A stretch of 64,000 nucleotides of DNA. Source: Thermus filiformis. GTDB taxonomy: Bacteria; Deinococcota; Deinococci; Deinococcales; Thermaceae. The notes below the pieces were generated by a model that ran no database searches, had not been told where the DNA came from, and worked only from the letters and a program-made list of their open reading frames with translations. Positions 26,039 through 34,112 of the stretch are shown piece by piece. The translations under genes and the position numbers were made by a program. The stretch lies in the NCBI RefSeq assembly GCF_000771745.2, contig NZ_JPSL02000037.1, forward strand, positions 1 through 64,000, read 5' to 3'. Each line of letters starts with the position of its first letter. Positions within the stretch are counted from its first letter, which is position 1.

Positions 26039-26527
26039 ATGGAGCTTTACCTGATCCGCCACGCCCACGCCCTTCCCGGCGAGCCGGACGAGGAGCGGCC
26101 CCTGAGCGAGAAGGGGAGGCGGGCCTTCGCCCGGGTGGTGCGGGGCCTGGGGGCTTTGGGGGTGCGGCTGGACCGCGTCTACACCAGCCCCTGGCGAAGG
26201 GCAAAGGAGACGGCGGACCTCCTCCGGCCCCTGGCCGGCGCGGTGGAGGAGACCCCCCTCCTGGCCGCCTTCCCCTCGCCCGCCCTCCTAGAGGCCCTTA
26301 AGGAGAAGCGGGTGGCCCTGGTGGGGCACGAGCCCTGGCTTTCCGCCCTGGCCGCCTGGCTGGTCCTGGGGGCTCCTCTGGAGGGGCGCCTGCGGATGAA
26401 GAAGGGCGGGGTGGCCCTCCTCAGGGGCCGGCCCCGGCCCGGGGGGATGGTCCTTCTGGGCCTATACCCGCCTTCCCTCCTCGAGGCCCTGGGGAAGGGC
26501 GAAGAGGAGGAGGGCCAGAAGGCTTAG
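26039..26527 (+). CDS. sixA: SixA-type phosphohistidine phosphatase (histidine phosphatase superfamily)
   Basis: 162 aa. The RHG-type motif LIRHAHA (4-10) supplies the phosphorylated His; RVYTSPWRRAKETADLL and VALVGHEPWLSALAAWL carry the other Arg and His. SixA removes phosphate from protein histidines; related small members act on phospho-sugars or nucleotides. It follows ppk by 35 nt. Its last 66 nt overlap the convergent MFS gene. Confidence 0.85.
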   Translation: MELYLIRHAHALPGEPDEERPLSEKGRRAFARVVRGLGALGVRLDRVYTSPWRRAKETADLLRPLAGAVEETPLLAAFPSPALLEALKEKRVALVGHEPWLSALAAWLVLGAPLEGRLRMKKGGVALLRGRPRPGGMVLLGLYPPSLLEALGKGEEEEGQKA

Positions 26528-27613
26528 CCCCGCCCCCGCCCCGAAGGCCGCCCGCGCCCCCAGGGCCTGCCAGAGGACCCCGAAGAGGAGGCTCGCCGGC
26601 AGGAGCAGGACCCCGGTGAGGGTGTGGTAGAGCCCGATGGCGCTCCCCTTCTCCTCCTCCGGGACCAGGGTGGCCAGGTAGGCCCGGCTTCCCCCCTCAA
26701 AGGCCGCGGAGTAGAGGGCGTAGAGGAGCATCAGCCCCACCCCCTGCCAGGGGGCCTGGGCCCAGGCGAAGCCCAGGTAGACCAGGGCGTAGACCAGAAA
26801 CCCCGCCCCCACCAGCCGCCTCAGGCCCACCCGGTCCCCCAGCCCCCCCAGGGGGTAGGCCAAGAGGGCGTAGGCCAGGTTGTACAGGGTGTAGACCAGG
26901 GTCACCCGCTCCTCGGAAAGGCCCAGCTCCTTGAGCCTCAGGAGCAGAAAGGCGTTGGAGGAGAGGGCCAGGGTGAAGACCCCCGAGACCAGGAGGAAGC
27001 GGCGGTACCCCGGGGAGAACCGCCTAAGCCTCAGGGGCGGAAGGGACTTGGGCGGCGCGGGCTTCTCCCGCACCCCGAGGAGGACCAGGAGGGCGGCCAG
27101 GAGGGCGGGGAGGGCGGAGAGCCAGAAGACCCCCCGCACCCCAAGAAGGGGCAGGAGGAGGGCGGCGAGGAGAGGGCCCAGGGTGGCCCCCAGGGTGTCC
27201 ATCCCCCGGTGGAGGCCGTAGGCCCGTCCCAGGGCCTCCCGGGGGGCGAGCTCGGCCAGGAGGGCGTCCCGGGGGGCGGTGCGCAAGCCCTTGCCGGTCC
27301 GGTCCAAAAAGCGGTAGAGGAGGACGTGCCAGGGGCTTTGCGCCAGGGCCAAGACGGGCCGGAAGAGGGCGGGAAGCCCGTAGCCCAAAAGGAGAAGGGG
27401 TCGCCGGGCCCCCAGGCGGTCGGAAAGCCTTCCCCCCACCACCTTGAAGAGGCTCGCCGTGGCCTCCGCCACCCCCTCCACCAGGCCCACCGCCGCCGTC
27501 CCCGCCCCCAGGCTCACCAGGAAGAGGGGCAGGAGGGGGTAGACCATCTCGCTGGCCACGTCCATGAGGAGGCTGACCAGGCCCAGGGCATAGATCTCCT
27601 TGGGAAGCCTCAT
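26462..27613 (-). CDS. Major facilitator transporter in the ba3 oxidase operon (candidate cbaY)
   Basis: 383 aa, about 11-12 transmembrane segments, with the MFS loop motif GGRLSDRLGARRPLL between helices 2 and 3 and a second, GGLGDRVGLRRL, in the other half. It is the last gene of the minus-strand cytochrome ba3 operon, ATGA-coupled to the cbaX-like gene. In T. thermophilus a transporter gene follows cbaX at this place; a role in supplying copper or another cofactor is possible but not shown by sequence. Confidence 0.85.
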   Translation of the reverse strand: MRLPKEIYALGLVSLLMDVASEMVYPLLPLFLVSLGAGTAAVGLVEGVAEATASLFKVVGGRLSDRLGARRPLLLLGYGLPALFRPVLALAQSPWHVLLYRFLDRTGKGLRTAPRDALLAELAPREALGRAYGLHRGMDTLGATLGPLLAALLLPLLGVRGVFWLSALPALLAALLVLLGVREKPAPPKSLPPLRLRRFSPGYRRFLLVSGVFTLALSSNAFLLLRLKELGLSEERVTLVYTLYNLAYALLAYPLGGLGDRVGLRRLVGAGFLVYALVYLGFAWAQAPWQGVGLMLLYALYSAAFEGGSRAYLATLVPEEEKGSAIGLYHTLTGVLLLPASLLFGVLWQALGARAAFGAGAGLSLLALLLFALPQGLEEGRRV

Positions 27614-28086
27614 GGCCTGAGCTTATACAAAAGGTAGAGCAGGGGGAGTTCCGGCAGGACCATCAGAAGGGAGAGGGGGTCCAGGGGGGCGGGGGAGAGC
27701 CAGGCCAGGCCCAGGGGGGAGGGAAAGGGCAAGGGGAGGGTGCGGGTCAGGAGAAAGGCCAGGAGAAAGGCCCAGGAGAGGCCCACCCCCAGGCCCCAGA
27801 CCAGGGGCTCAAACCCCGGGGGCTCCCCCTTCTCGTACATGAAGCGCAAAAGGGCGAGGCCCAGGGCGTAGGTCACCTTGAGGGCGAGGAAGACCAAAAA
27901 GACCTGGCCGTAGAGGTAGTACTCGCTCACCAGGCCGTACATCACCGCCTCCTTCTCCCCCACCCCGAAGACCGAGCCGCAAAGCCCCTGGCCGAGCCGG
28001 TCGGCGAGGCCCAGGCCCAGGAACTGGAGGAAGAAGGGGAGGGTCTCCAAAAGGGCGGCGTAGGGCAAAAGGGGGTGCCGGAGCAT
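27610..28086 (-). CDS. cbaX: CbaX-like membrane protein (haem A insertion factor by context)
   Basis: 158 aa, four to five hydrophobic segments, no motif I recognise. It sits directly behind cbaA, where T. thermophilus carries cbaX, a Thermaceae-specific factor reported to be needed for haem a insertion into ba3 oxidase. The call rests on position, size and membrane character. The start is ATG 28086, six nt behind TATGCT; a TTG two codons upstream is possible. Confidence 0.7.
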   Translation of the reverse strand: MLRHPLLPYAALLETLPFFLQFLGLGLADRLGQGLCGSVFGVGEKEAVMYGLVSEYYLYGQVFLVFLALKVTYALGLALLRFMYEKGEPPGFEPLVWGLGVGLSWAFLLAFLLTRTLPLPFPSPLGLAWLSPAPLDPLSLLMVLPELPLLYLLYKLRP

Positions 28087-28092
28087 GGCCAA

Positions 28093-28098
28093 AGCATA
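28093..28098 (-). promoter_or_regulatory. cbaX internal -10 box
   Basis: TATGCT on the minus strand, six nt before ATG 28086, just behind the hairpin at 28099-28125. It would allow cbaX and the MFS gene to be read without the oxidase subunits. Confidence 0.45.
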
Positions 28099-28125
28099 CC
28101 CCCGGGAGGAGGCTCCTCCCGGGGG
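28099..28125 (-). terminator. Perfect 13-bp hairpin between cbaA and cbaX
   Basis: CCCCCGGGAGGAG and its exact complement separated by one base, about ten nt behind the cbaA stop. No T-run follows, so it is more likely an attenuator or RNA-stabilising end than a full terminator. Confidence 0.6.
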
Positions 28126-28135
28126 TGGGGCGGCG

Positions 28136-29824
28136 TCACCAGACCCGCATCCCGGGGACCGGGTTGAGGTTGCTGAAGAGCTGGACCAGGGTGGGGCCGT
28201 AGGCCAGAAGGACCAGGATCACCGCCACCGCGAACCAGAAGCCGATCCGGTCCATGGCGGCCACGCTCCGCCGGTCCTCGGGGCCGGAGATGACCTCGGC
28301 GAAGGGGACCTCCGCCTCGGCCAGGGCCACCTCCCGCCGGGACTGGAGGAGGACGCTCAGGAGGCCGTAGATGAAGAGCAGGAGGGCCACCAGGAGGACG
28401 ATGCCGCCCAGGACGTTAAAGACCATGGGCACCGCCGCCTGGGGGTAGGCGTCCGGCACCTGGGCGATGTAAGACCGACGGGGCACGCCGAGAAGCCCTG
28501 CCCAGTGCAGGCCCAGCGCCATGATCATCATCCCGATGAACCAGAGCCAGACCACCGCCAGACCGAGCCTCCTCTGGCCGTCGGAGATGGGCTTGCCCGT
28601 GAGGTTGGGGAGGAGCCAGTAGAGGGAGCCCATGGCGGTGAGGGTCACCAAGCCCGCCACCTGGAGGTGGAAGTGGCCGGGGATCCAGGCGGTGTTGTGC
28701 ACCACGTAGTCCAGGGTGAAGCTGGCGTTCACCATGCCCCCCGCCCCACCGGGGATGAAGCCCAAAAGGCCCAGGACGGGGGCCACGAAGGCGGGGTTGT
28801 CCCAGGGGAGGGTCCGGATCCAGCCGAGAAGCCCCTTTCCGCCCCGCATCCTGGCCGCAAGCTCTAGGCTCGCGGCCAGGGTAAAGGCGGTCATGAGGCT
28901 CGGCACCGCCACGAACATGGTGAGGACGGAGTGGATCATCTTCCAAAGGGGGTCAATCCCCGGGTCGGCGAACTGGTGGTGGAAGCCCACCGGGGTGGAG
29001 AGGAGGAGGAAGAGGAGGAAGGCCAGCCGGGCCATGGGGTCGGAGACCAGCTTCCCCCCGGCCTGGCGGGGCAGGATGGCGTAGAGGATGGCGTAAGCGG
29101 GCAGGAGCCAGAAGTAGACGATGGGGTGGCCGGTCCACCAGAAGAGGGTCCGGGCCACCAGGGGGTCCACCCCCTGGATCAGTCCGAAGGACCAGGGCAG
29201 GAGGAAGAGGACGGACTCGAGGACCAGACCGATGGAGGCGATGAACCACATCAGCCAGAAGACCACCGCCATGTAGGTGACCAAAGGCGTGGTCTTCCCC
29301 GGGTTCTGGGCCTTCCACCGCCGCCACATGTCCAGGACCAGGTAGATGCTCACCCAGGTGGAGAGGACGAAGACGCTCGCCCCCAGGTAGAAGGCCCAGT
29401 GCCCCTTGAGGGGCGGGTAGAAGGTGTAGAGGACGGTGGCGTCGTTGGAAAGGAGGGGCAGGGCGGCCAGGAGGAGGCCCAGGAAGGCCATCCACCAGGA
29501 GACCCAGCCCAGGGTCATGTTGGGCTTAAGCCCCAGCTCCCGGGCGGGGAGGTAGACCATGATGGCCTGGGCGAAGAGCTGGGTGAAGACGATGGCGTTC
29601 AGGACCCCGTGGAGGGTGAGCCCCTGGTAGTAGGACTGGACGAAGGGCAGGAGGCGCTTGAGGAGGGGGTAGGCGTCCACGTTCTCGTAGTTCAGCGCCT
29701 GGAAGGGACCGAAGAGGCTCCCCACGATGACCGCCACGAAGCCCAGCACCAGGAAGTACAGGGTGAGCTTCTTCTCCGGGTGGGCCGCGTAGACCTGGCT
29801 CATGGAAAGGTTCCGCACCGCCAT
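28136..29824 (-). CDS. cbaA: Cytochrome ba3 oxidase subunit I
   Basis: 562 aa, type B haem-copper oxidase that reduces O2 to water and pumps protons; the low-oxygen oxidase of Thermus. Ligands sit at the numbers known from the T. thermophilus structure. H72 and H386 bind haem b, H384 binds haem a3, and H233, H282 and H283 bind CuB. Y237 is the crosslinked residue (GHPIVYFWLLPAY). About 13 transmembrane segments. Four nt separate it from cbaB upstream. Confidence 0.98.
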   Translation of the reverse strand: MAVRNLSMSQVYAAHPEKKLTLYFLVLGFVAVIVGSLFGPFQALNYENVDAYPLLKRLLPFVQSYYQGLTLHGVLNAIVFTQLFAQAIMVYLPARELGLKPNMTLGWVSWWMAFLGLLLAALPLLSNDATVLYTFYPPLKGHWAFYLGASVFVLSTWVSIYLVLDMWRRWKAQNPGKTTPLVTYMAVVFWLMWFIASIGLVLESVLFLLPWSFGLIQGVDPLVARTLFWWTGHPIVYFWLLPAYAILYAILPRQAGGKLVSDPMARLAFLLFLLLSTPVGFHHQFADPGIDPLWKMIHSVLTMFVAVPSLMTAFTLAASLELAARMRGGKGLLGWIRTLPWDNPAFVAPVLGLLGFIPGGAGGMVNASFTLDYVVHNTAWIPGHFHLQVAGLVTLTAMGSLYWLLPNLTGKPISDGQRRLGLAVVWLWFIGMMIMALGLHWAGLLGVPRRSYIAQVPDAYPQAAVPMVFNVLGGIVLLVALLLFIYGLLSVLLQSRREVALAEAEVPFAEVISGPEDRRSVAAMDRIGFWFAVAVILVLLAYGPTLVQLFSNLNPVPGMRVW

Positions 29825-29828
29825 GCTC

Positions 29829-30326
29829 TCACTCCTTCACCACGATCTTGCCGAACATGTTCTGGTGGCCGATGCCGCAGTACTGGTTGCAGATGATCCG
29901 GTACTCGCCCGCCTTCTTGAAGGTGTACTTCACCGTGGAGACCTCCCCGGGGAGCACCTCCACGTTGATGTTCGTGCCCTCTACCTGGAAGCCGTGGATC
30001 ACGTCGGGGCTGGTGATCTTGAAGGTGATCTCCGCCCCCTTGGGCACCTCAATGGGGTTGGGGAGGTAGCCGAAGGTGAAGGCCTGGACGTAGGCCGTGT
30101 ACTGGTTGGGCCCGGTCTGGATGACCCCCGGCTGGGCGAAGGGCCCCTCCACCCGCACCTTGGCCGGGTCCACGCGCTCCAGCGCCCCGGCGGGGATCAC
30201 CCCCGCGGTGTGGGTCACCAGGGTGTAGGCGATGAGGGCGATGAAGACGAAGAGCATGGCCAAGGAGAAGGCCAGCCAGCCGCGCTCGTAGGCCAGGACC
30301 ACCTTGTGCACCCTGTGCTCGTCCAT
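29829..30326 (-). CDS. cbaB: Cytochrome ba3 oxidase subunit II (CuA)
   Basis: 165 aa. One N-terminal transmembrane helix (about 17-38), then a cupredoxin domain outside the membrane that accepts electrons from cytochrome c. The CuA ligands are H111, C146, Q148, C150, H154 and M157 (ICNQYCGIGHQNMFG), three positions lower than in the T. thermophilus protein. AGAGG precedes the ATG. Three nt separate it from the end of cbaD. Confidence 0.97.
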   Translation of the reverse strand: MDEHRVHKVVLAYERGWLAFSLAMLFVFIALIAYTLVTHTAGVIPAGALERVDPAKVRVEGPFAQPGVIQTGPNQYTAYVQAFTFGYLPNPIEVPKGAEITFKITSPDVIHGFQVEGTNINVEVLPGEVSTVKYTFKKAGEYRIICNQYCGIGHQNMFGKIVVKE

Positions 30327-30329
30327 CCT

Positions 30330-30434
30330 CTACCCCCTCGCGAAAAAGGCGGCGTACACGCCGAACCAGAAGGCCAGGATGACCAGGACCAGGACCGCGA
30401 CTACTCCTAAGGCGCCGATGGGTTTTTCTTCCAT
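30330..30434 (-). CDS. cbaD: Cytochrome ba3 oxidase subunit IIa
   Basis: A 34-residue single-helix subunit (MEEKPIGALGVVAVLVLVIL, then AFWFGVYAAFFARG), matching in length and pattern the third subunit seen in the ba3 crystal structure. It packs against subunit I in the membrane. GGAGGAGGG directly precedes the ATG at 30434. It is short enough to be missed by automatic calling. First gene of the operon. Confidence 0.95.
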   Translation of the reverse strand: MEEKPIGALGVVAVLVLVILAFWFGVYAAFFARG

Positions 30435-30477
30435 ACCCTCCTCCCGTTTCACGGCCAGGCTGCCGTATACGAGGCCT

Positions 30478-30483
30478 AGGATA
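30478..30483 (-). promoter_or_regulatory. cbaDBA -10 box
   Basis: Minus-strand TATCCT, leaving a leader of about 37 nt with GGAGGAGGG before cbaD. The -35 side (TACACA at 30501-30506) is weak, which would fit an activator-dependent, oxygen-controlled promoter; that is inference. Confidence 0.4.
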
Positions 30484-30559
30484 GCGGAATGAGAAACGCT
30501 TGTGTAAGTACATTTGTCCCTACCAAGAACGAAGGAGGGTGCCCCCTGAAAAGAAAAGC

Positions 30560-30596
30560 CCCCATACCTGAACCGGGTATGGGGGTTCGTACCGTT
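30560..30596 (-). terminator. mglA terminator
   Basis: Stem CCCCCATACC / GGTATGGGGG with a short loop, followed on the minus strand by CTTTTCTTTTC, 37-70 nt behind the mglA stop. Confidence 0.85.
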
Positions 30597-30632
30597 CTAG
30601 CCCAGCCTAGAAAGGGCTTTATTGGAGTGAAA

Positions 30633-31223
30633 TCAGGCTTCGGAGCCCACCCGGCCCAGGACCATGCGGCTGATCTCCTTGAGGGTCTCCATCACCCCCT
30701 TGCCCTCCGTGGCCACCGCCTCAAAGACCGGGTACTTCCCCTCCGGGTCCACCACCGCCCGGACCATCTCCACGGGCAGGGCGTCCGGCAGGTCCCGCTT
30801 GTTCACCTGGATGACCAGGGGCACGTCGTCCAGGCCCAGCCCGTACTCGGCCAGGTTCTCCCGCATGTTGCGCATGCTCTCCGCGTTGGCCCGCAGGCGG
30901 TTGGGGGCGGAGTCGGCCACGAAGACGATCCCGTCCACCCCTCGGAGGATGAGCTTGCGGCTCGCGTTGTAGAAGACCTGGCCCGGGACGGTGTAGAGGT
31001 GGAACCGGGTCTTAAACCCCTTGACCTCGCCCAGGTCCAGGGGAAGGAAGTCAAAGAAGAGGGTCCTTTCGTCCTCCGTGGCCAGGGAGACCATCTCCCC
31101 TTTGCGCCCCTCGGGGATGCGGCCGTAGACCCACTTGAGGTTGGTGGTCTTCCCGGAGAGGCCGGGGCCGTAGTAGACGATCTTGAAGTTGATCTCGCGG
31201 TTGGCGAAGTTGATGGTGCTCAT
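30633..31223 (-). CDS. mglA: MglA-type small Ras-like GTPase
   Basis: 196 aa. P-loop [12 protein letters not shown] (17-28), G3-like [12 protein letters not shown] lacking the usual Asp, and G4 NKRD. MglA binds GTP to set cell polarity and, in Thermus and Myxococcus, to control type IV pilus-linked motility; MglB is its GTPase-activating partner. Three nt separate it from mglB upstream. A terminator follows. Confidence 0.95.
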   Translation of the reverse strand: MSTINFANREINFKIVYYGPGLSGKTTNLKWVYGRIPEGRKGEMVSLATEDERTLFFDFLPLDLGEVKGFKTRFHLYTVPGQVFYNASRKLILRGVDGIVFVADSAPNRLRANAESMRNMRENLAEYGLGLDDVPLVIQVNKRDLPDALPVEMVRAVVDPEGKYPVFEAVATEGKGVMETLKEISRMVLGRVGSEA

Positions 31224-31226
31224 CGC

Positions 31227-31718
31227 TCAGTTTCCGAAGAGTTCGTCCAAAAGGGCGCTTGCCCCCTCCCGGTACTCCGTGTCCAGGCCCAGCTTGGAAG
31301 GGCTCGTCAGGGCGTCCTTGGTCAGCTCGGCCAGGGCCTGGGCGGCCCGCTTGCCGTAGAGCTTCACCCGGCCCAGGGGGGCGTTCTCGTCAAAGACCAG
31401 GACCAAGAGGGCATGCTCCCCCACCTCGTCCACGTACAAGCCCACGCGCTCCCCCTGGTGGAGGAGCTCGTTGAACCGGGCCTCCCCCAGGAGCTTGGCC
31501 AGGGCCTGGGTGGCGGCGGCGTTCCCCGCCACCAGGGTGGCCAAGGAGTCCAAGGCGGGGGGCTTGGGGGCCCAGAGGGCCTCCTTGTGGGCCAGGACGA
31601 AGCCCTTCTTGTCCACCAGGAGGGCGTAGCGGGCCCCGCTCTCCCGCAAAAGCTCGTCTAGGGCCTCGAGCGCCTTCTCGTAGGTGGCGCCGTACAAGAC
31701 CAGGGCAGGTTCCACCAT
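31227..31718 (-). CDS. mglB: MglB-type roadblock/LC7 GTPase-activating protein
   Basis: 163 aa roadblock/LC7 fold (LDELLRESGARYALLVDKKGFVLAHKE, later GRVKLYGKRAAQALAEL). MglB dimers activate GTP hydrolysis by MglA and help place it at a cell pole. It lies directly upstream of mglA. Its ATG is only 17 bp from the ATG of a divergent M20 peptidase gene. Confidence 0.93.
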   Translation of the reverse strand: MVEPALVLYGATYEKALEALDELLRESGARYALLVDKKGFVLAHKEALWAPKPPALDSLATLVAGNAAATQALAKLLGEARFNELLHQGERVGLYVDEVGEHALLVLVFDENAPLGRVKLYGKRAAQALAELTKDALTSPSKLGLDTEYREGASALLDELFGN

Positions 31719-31720
31719 AG

Positions 31721-31733
31721 TAGACTCAGTGTA
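31721..31733. promoter_or_regulatory. Crossed divergent -10 boxes of mglB and the M20 peptidase gene
   Basis: Plus TAGACT (31721-31726) with ATG at 31736, and minus TACACT (31728-31733) with ATG at 31718. Both have a 9-nt gap. Each box sits downstream of the other promoter's box, so the two polymerases would need the same DNA. Confidence 0.5.
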
Positions 31734-31735
31734 CC

Positions 31736-33061
31736 ATGAGACCCTTTTTGGACGAGGCCAAGGACCTGCTCGCCCGGCTGGTGGCCCTGCCCACCGTTTC
31801 AGCGGAGGGGAGGGCCCTGGAGGAGGGGGCGGAGGCGGTGGCGGAGGTTTTGGAGGGCCTGGGGCTGAGGGCCGAGGTGGTCTTGGGCTACGGCGCCCCC
31901 GTGGTCCTGGCGGAGGGCGGGGAAGGGGAGAGGAGGCTCCTCTTCTACAACCATTACGACGTCCAGCCCCCGGACCCTCTGGAGCTCTGGGAGAGCGACC
32001 CCTTCGCCCTCACGGAGCGGGGCGGGGCCTGGTACGGCCGGGGCACCTACGACGACAAGGGGGAGCTTTTGGCCCGGGTCATGGCCCTTAGGCTCTTCCG
32101 GGAGGCCCACGGCTTCCTGCCCCGGGTGGCCTTCGTGGTGGAGGGGGAGGAGGAGGTGGGAAGCCCGCACCTGGGCGGCTTCGTGGCCGACTTCGCCGAG
32201 CGGCTCCGGTCGGAGGCCACCCTCTGGGAGTCGGGCGGGGTGGACGCCCAGGACCGCCCCACCGCCTACGCGGGGCTCAAGGGCATCCTGGCGGTGGAGC
32301 TTAGGGCCCGCACGGCGGCCTACGACCTCCACTCCTCCTACGGGGCGGTGGTGGAGAACCCCCTCTACCGGCTCGCCCGGGCCCTGGCCTCCTTGCGGGA
32401 CGAGGAGGGCCGGGTCCTGATCCCGGGCTTCTACGACCGGGTGCGGCCCCTGACCCTGGCGGAGCGGGAGGCCATAGACGAGATTCCGGACGAGTCGGAG
32501 GAGCTTCGCCAAGCCTTCGGGGTCCCGGGCTTTTTAGGAGGGGTGCGGGGGGCGGAGTTCTACGAGAAGCTCCTGGCCGAGCCCTGCGTGAACATCAACG
32601 GCGTCCACGGGGGGTACGGGGGGCCGGGGAGCAAGACGGTCCTGCCCGCCTTTGCCTTCGCCAAGCTGGACTTCCGCCTGGTGCCGGACCAGGACCCGGA
32701 GGAGGTCCTCGGCCTCCTCTGGCGCCACCTCGAGGCCCAGGGCTTCCACGACCTGGAGGTCGTTCCCCTCGAGGCGGGGGAGCGGCCCGCCCGCTCCGAC
32801 CTCACCCACCCCTTCTTCGGCCTGGTGCGCCGGGCCCTGGAGGAGGCGCACGGGAAAAAACCCGTCCTCTACCCAAACATGGCGGGCTCGGGGCCCATGC
32901 ACCCCTTCCTCCACCACCTAAAGGCCCCTGCGGTGGGCATCGGTGTGGGGTACCCGGGCAGCCGGGTGCACAGCCCCAACGAGCACATCCGCGTGGCCGA
33001 CTTCCAGCGGGGCACCCTGGCCATCCTGAGGCTTCTGGAGCTCTTCTTCCTGGGCCGCTAG
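31736..33061 (+). CDS. M20-family metallopeptidase (dipeptidase-like)
   Basis: 441 aa. Two-zinc aminoacylase/carboxypeptidase fold: HYDVQPPDP (first His/Asp), RGTYDDKGE (bridging Asp), VEGEEEVGS (catalytic Glu), a dimerisation lid in the middle, and a final His in VHSPNEHI. Family members cleave dipeptides or acylated amino acids. It is monocistronic, followed by repeats. Confidence 0.88.
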   Translation: MRPFLDEAKDLLARLVALPTVSAEGRALEEGAEAVAEVLEGLGLRAEVVLGYGAPVVLAEGGEGERRLLFYNHYDVQPPDPLELWESDPFALTERGGAWYGRGTYDDKGELLARVMALRLFREAHGFLPRVAFVVEGEEEVGSPHLGGFVADFAERLRSEATLWESGGVDAQDRPTAYAGLKGILAVELRARTAAYDLHSSYGAVVENPLYRLARALASLRDEEGRVLIPGFYDRVRPLTLAEREAIDEIPDESEELRQAFGVPGFLGGVRGAEFYEKLLAEPCVNINGVHGGYGGPGSKTVLPAFAFAKLDFRLVPDQDPEEVLGLLWRHLEAQGFHDLEVVPLEAGERPARSDLTHPFFGLVRRALEEAHGKKPVLYPNMAGSGPMHPFLHHLKAPAVGIGVGYPGSRVHSPNEHIRVADFQRGTLAILRLLELFFLGR

Positions 33062-33119
33062 TCACCACCCCGTCCCAGCCCCCACCCCGGCTGGGCGCTT
33101 CTCAAGCGCTTTTGTAAAT

Positions 33120-33179
33120 CGCCTCACCACTTCATCGCCTCATCGCTTCACCGCTTCACCGCTTCACCGCTTCACCACC
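33120..33179 (-). repeat. 8-bp minisatellite (CTTCACCG on plus)
   Basis: About seven units of CTTCACCG/CTTCATCG, the complement of GAAGCGGT. A degenerate start of the palindromic repeat (CACCACCCCGTCCCAGC) lies at 33063-33079. Both are in the 141-bp gap between the M20 gene and speB. Confidence 0.85.
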
Positions 33180-33189
33180 TCCTTTCTGC

Positions 33190-33195
33190 TACACT
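33190..33195 (+). promoter_or_regulatory. speB -10 box (leaderless)
   Basis: TACACT, seven nt, ATG 33203. Confidence 0.6.
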
Positions 33196-33202
33196 CATCC
33201 CC

Positions 33203-34084
33203 ATGCGCCCTATCTTCGGCGAGAAGGACACCCCGTACGAGGAGGCCCGGGTGGTGGTCCTGCCCGTGCCCTACGACCTCTCCCTTTCGTTCCTACCGGG
33301 GGCGAGGCGGGGGCCGGCGGCCATATTGGAGGCGAGCCAGGAGCTCGAGCCCTTCCTCTTGGAGCTGGGCGTGGCCCCGGAGGAGGCGGGGATCCACGCG
33401 GCCCAGGCAGTTCCCTGGGTGGCGGGGAGCGCCGAGGAAAGCCACCGCCTCATCCGGGAGGAGGCCCTGCGCCACCTCCGGGCGGGGAAGTGGGTGGTGG
33501 CCCTGGGCGGGGACCACTCCATCACCCACCCCCTGGTCCAGGCCCATCGGGAGGCCCTGGGCCCCTTCAGCATCCTGCACGTGGACGCCCACGCCGACCT
33601 CTACCCCGAGTGGCAGGGCTCCGTCTACTCTCACGCCAGCCCCTTCTACCGCCTGGTCCAGGAGGGGTTTTCCGTGGTCCAGGTGGGGCTGAGGGCCGTC
33701 TCCCGGGAGTCCTTGGCCCTGATCCGGGAAAAGGGGCTGGGCTTCTTCCCTGCTCACCGGATCCGCAAGGAGGGCCTCCCCTTGCGGGAGATCCTCGCCG
33801 CCTTGGGGGAGCGGGTCTACGTGAGCTTTGATTTTGACGCCCTGGACCCCTCGGTCATGCCCAGCGTGGGCACCCCCCTGCCGGACGGCCTCACCTACCG
33901 GGAGGCGGTGGACCTCCTTTCCGCCCTCTTCCAGGAGAAGGAGGTGGTGGGGATGGACTTCGTGGAGCTCTCCCCGAACGGTCAGTTCCACGCCGAAATG
34001 ACCGCGGCCCAGCTGGTCTACCACGCCATCGGCCTCAAGGCCCTGCAGGCGGGCTGGCTTTCCCGGGAGGCGGACCACATTTAG
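33203..34084 (+). CDS. speB: Agmatinase / aminopropylagmatine ureohydrolase
   Basis: 293 aa. Binuclear Mn ureohydrolase: GGDHS, DAHADLY and SFDFDALDPS supply the metal ligands. Residues after DALDPS (VMPSVGTPLPDGLT) match the agmatinase rather than arginase branch. In T. thermophilus the homologue acts on N1-aminopropylagmatine to make spermidine without free putrescine; I infer the same here because the genus is the same. Confidence 0.9.
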   Translation: MRPIFGEKDTPYEEARVVVLPVPYDLSLSFLPGARRGPAAILEASQELEPFLLELGVAPEEAGIHAAQAVPWVAGSAEESHRLIREEALRHLRAGKWVVALGGDHSITHPLVQAHREALGPFSILHVDAHADLYPEWQGSVYSHASPFYRLVQEGFSVVQVGLRAVSRESLALIREKGLGFFPAHRIRKEGLPLREILAALGERVYVSFDFDALDPSVMPSVGTPLPDGLTYREAVDLLSALFQEKEVVGMDFVELSPNGQFHAEMTAAQLVYHAIGLKALQAGWLSREADHI

Positions 34085-34100
34085 CCCAGGGGTTCCCCCT

Positions 34101-34106
34101 TAGCCT
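34101..34106 (+). promoter_or_regulatory. Esterase gene -10 box (leaderless)
   Basis: TAGCCT, six nt, ATG 34113. Confidence 0.5.
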
Positions 34107-34112
34107 GGGGGC

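Noticed and set aside
30489-31661. Plus-strand frame starting six nt behind TAGGAT at 30477
   Set aside because: The spacing looks leaderless, but the frame runs antisense through the mglA terminator and mglA with shadow-like composition; the same bases serve as TATCCT for cbaD on the other strand.
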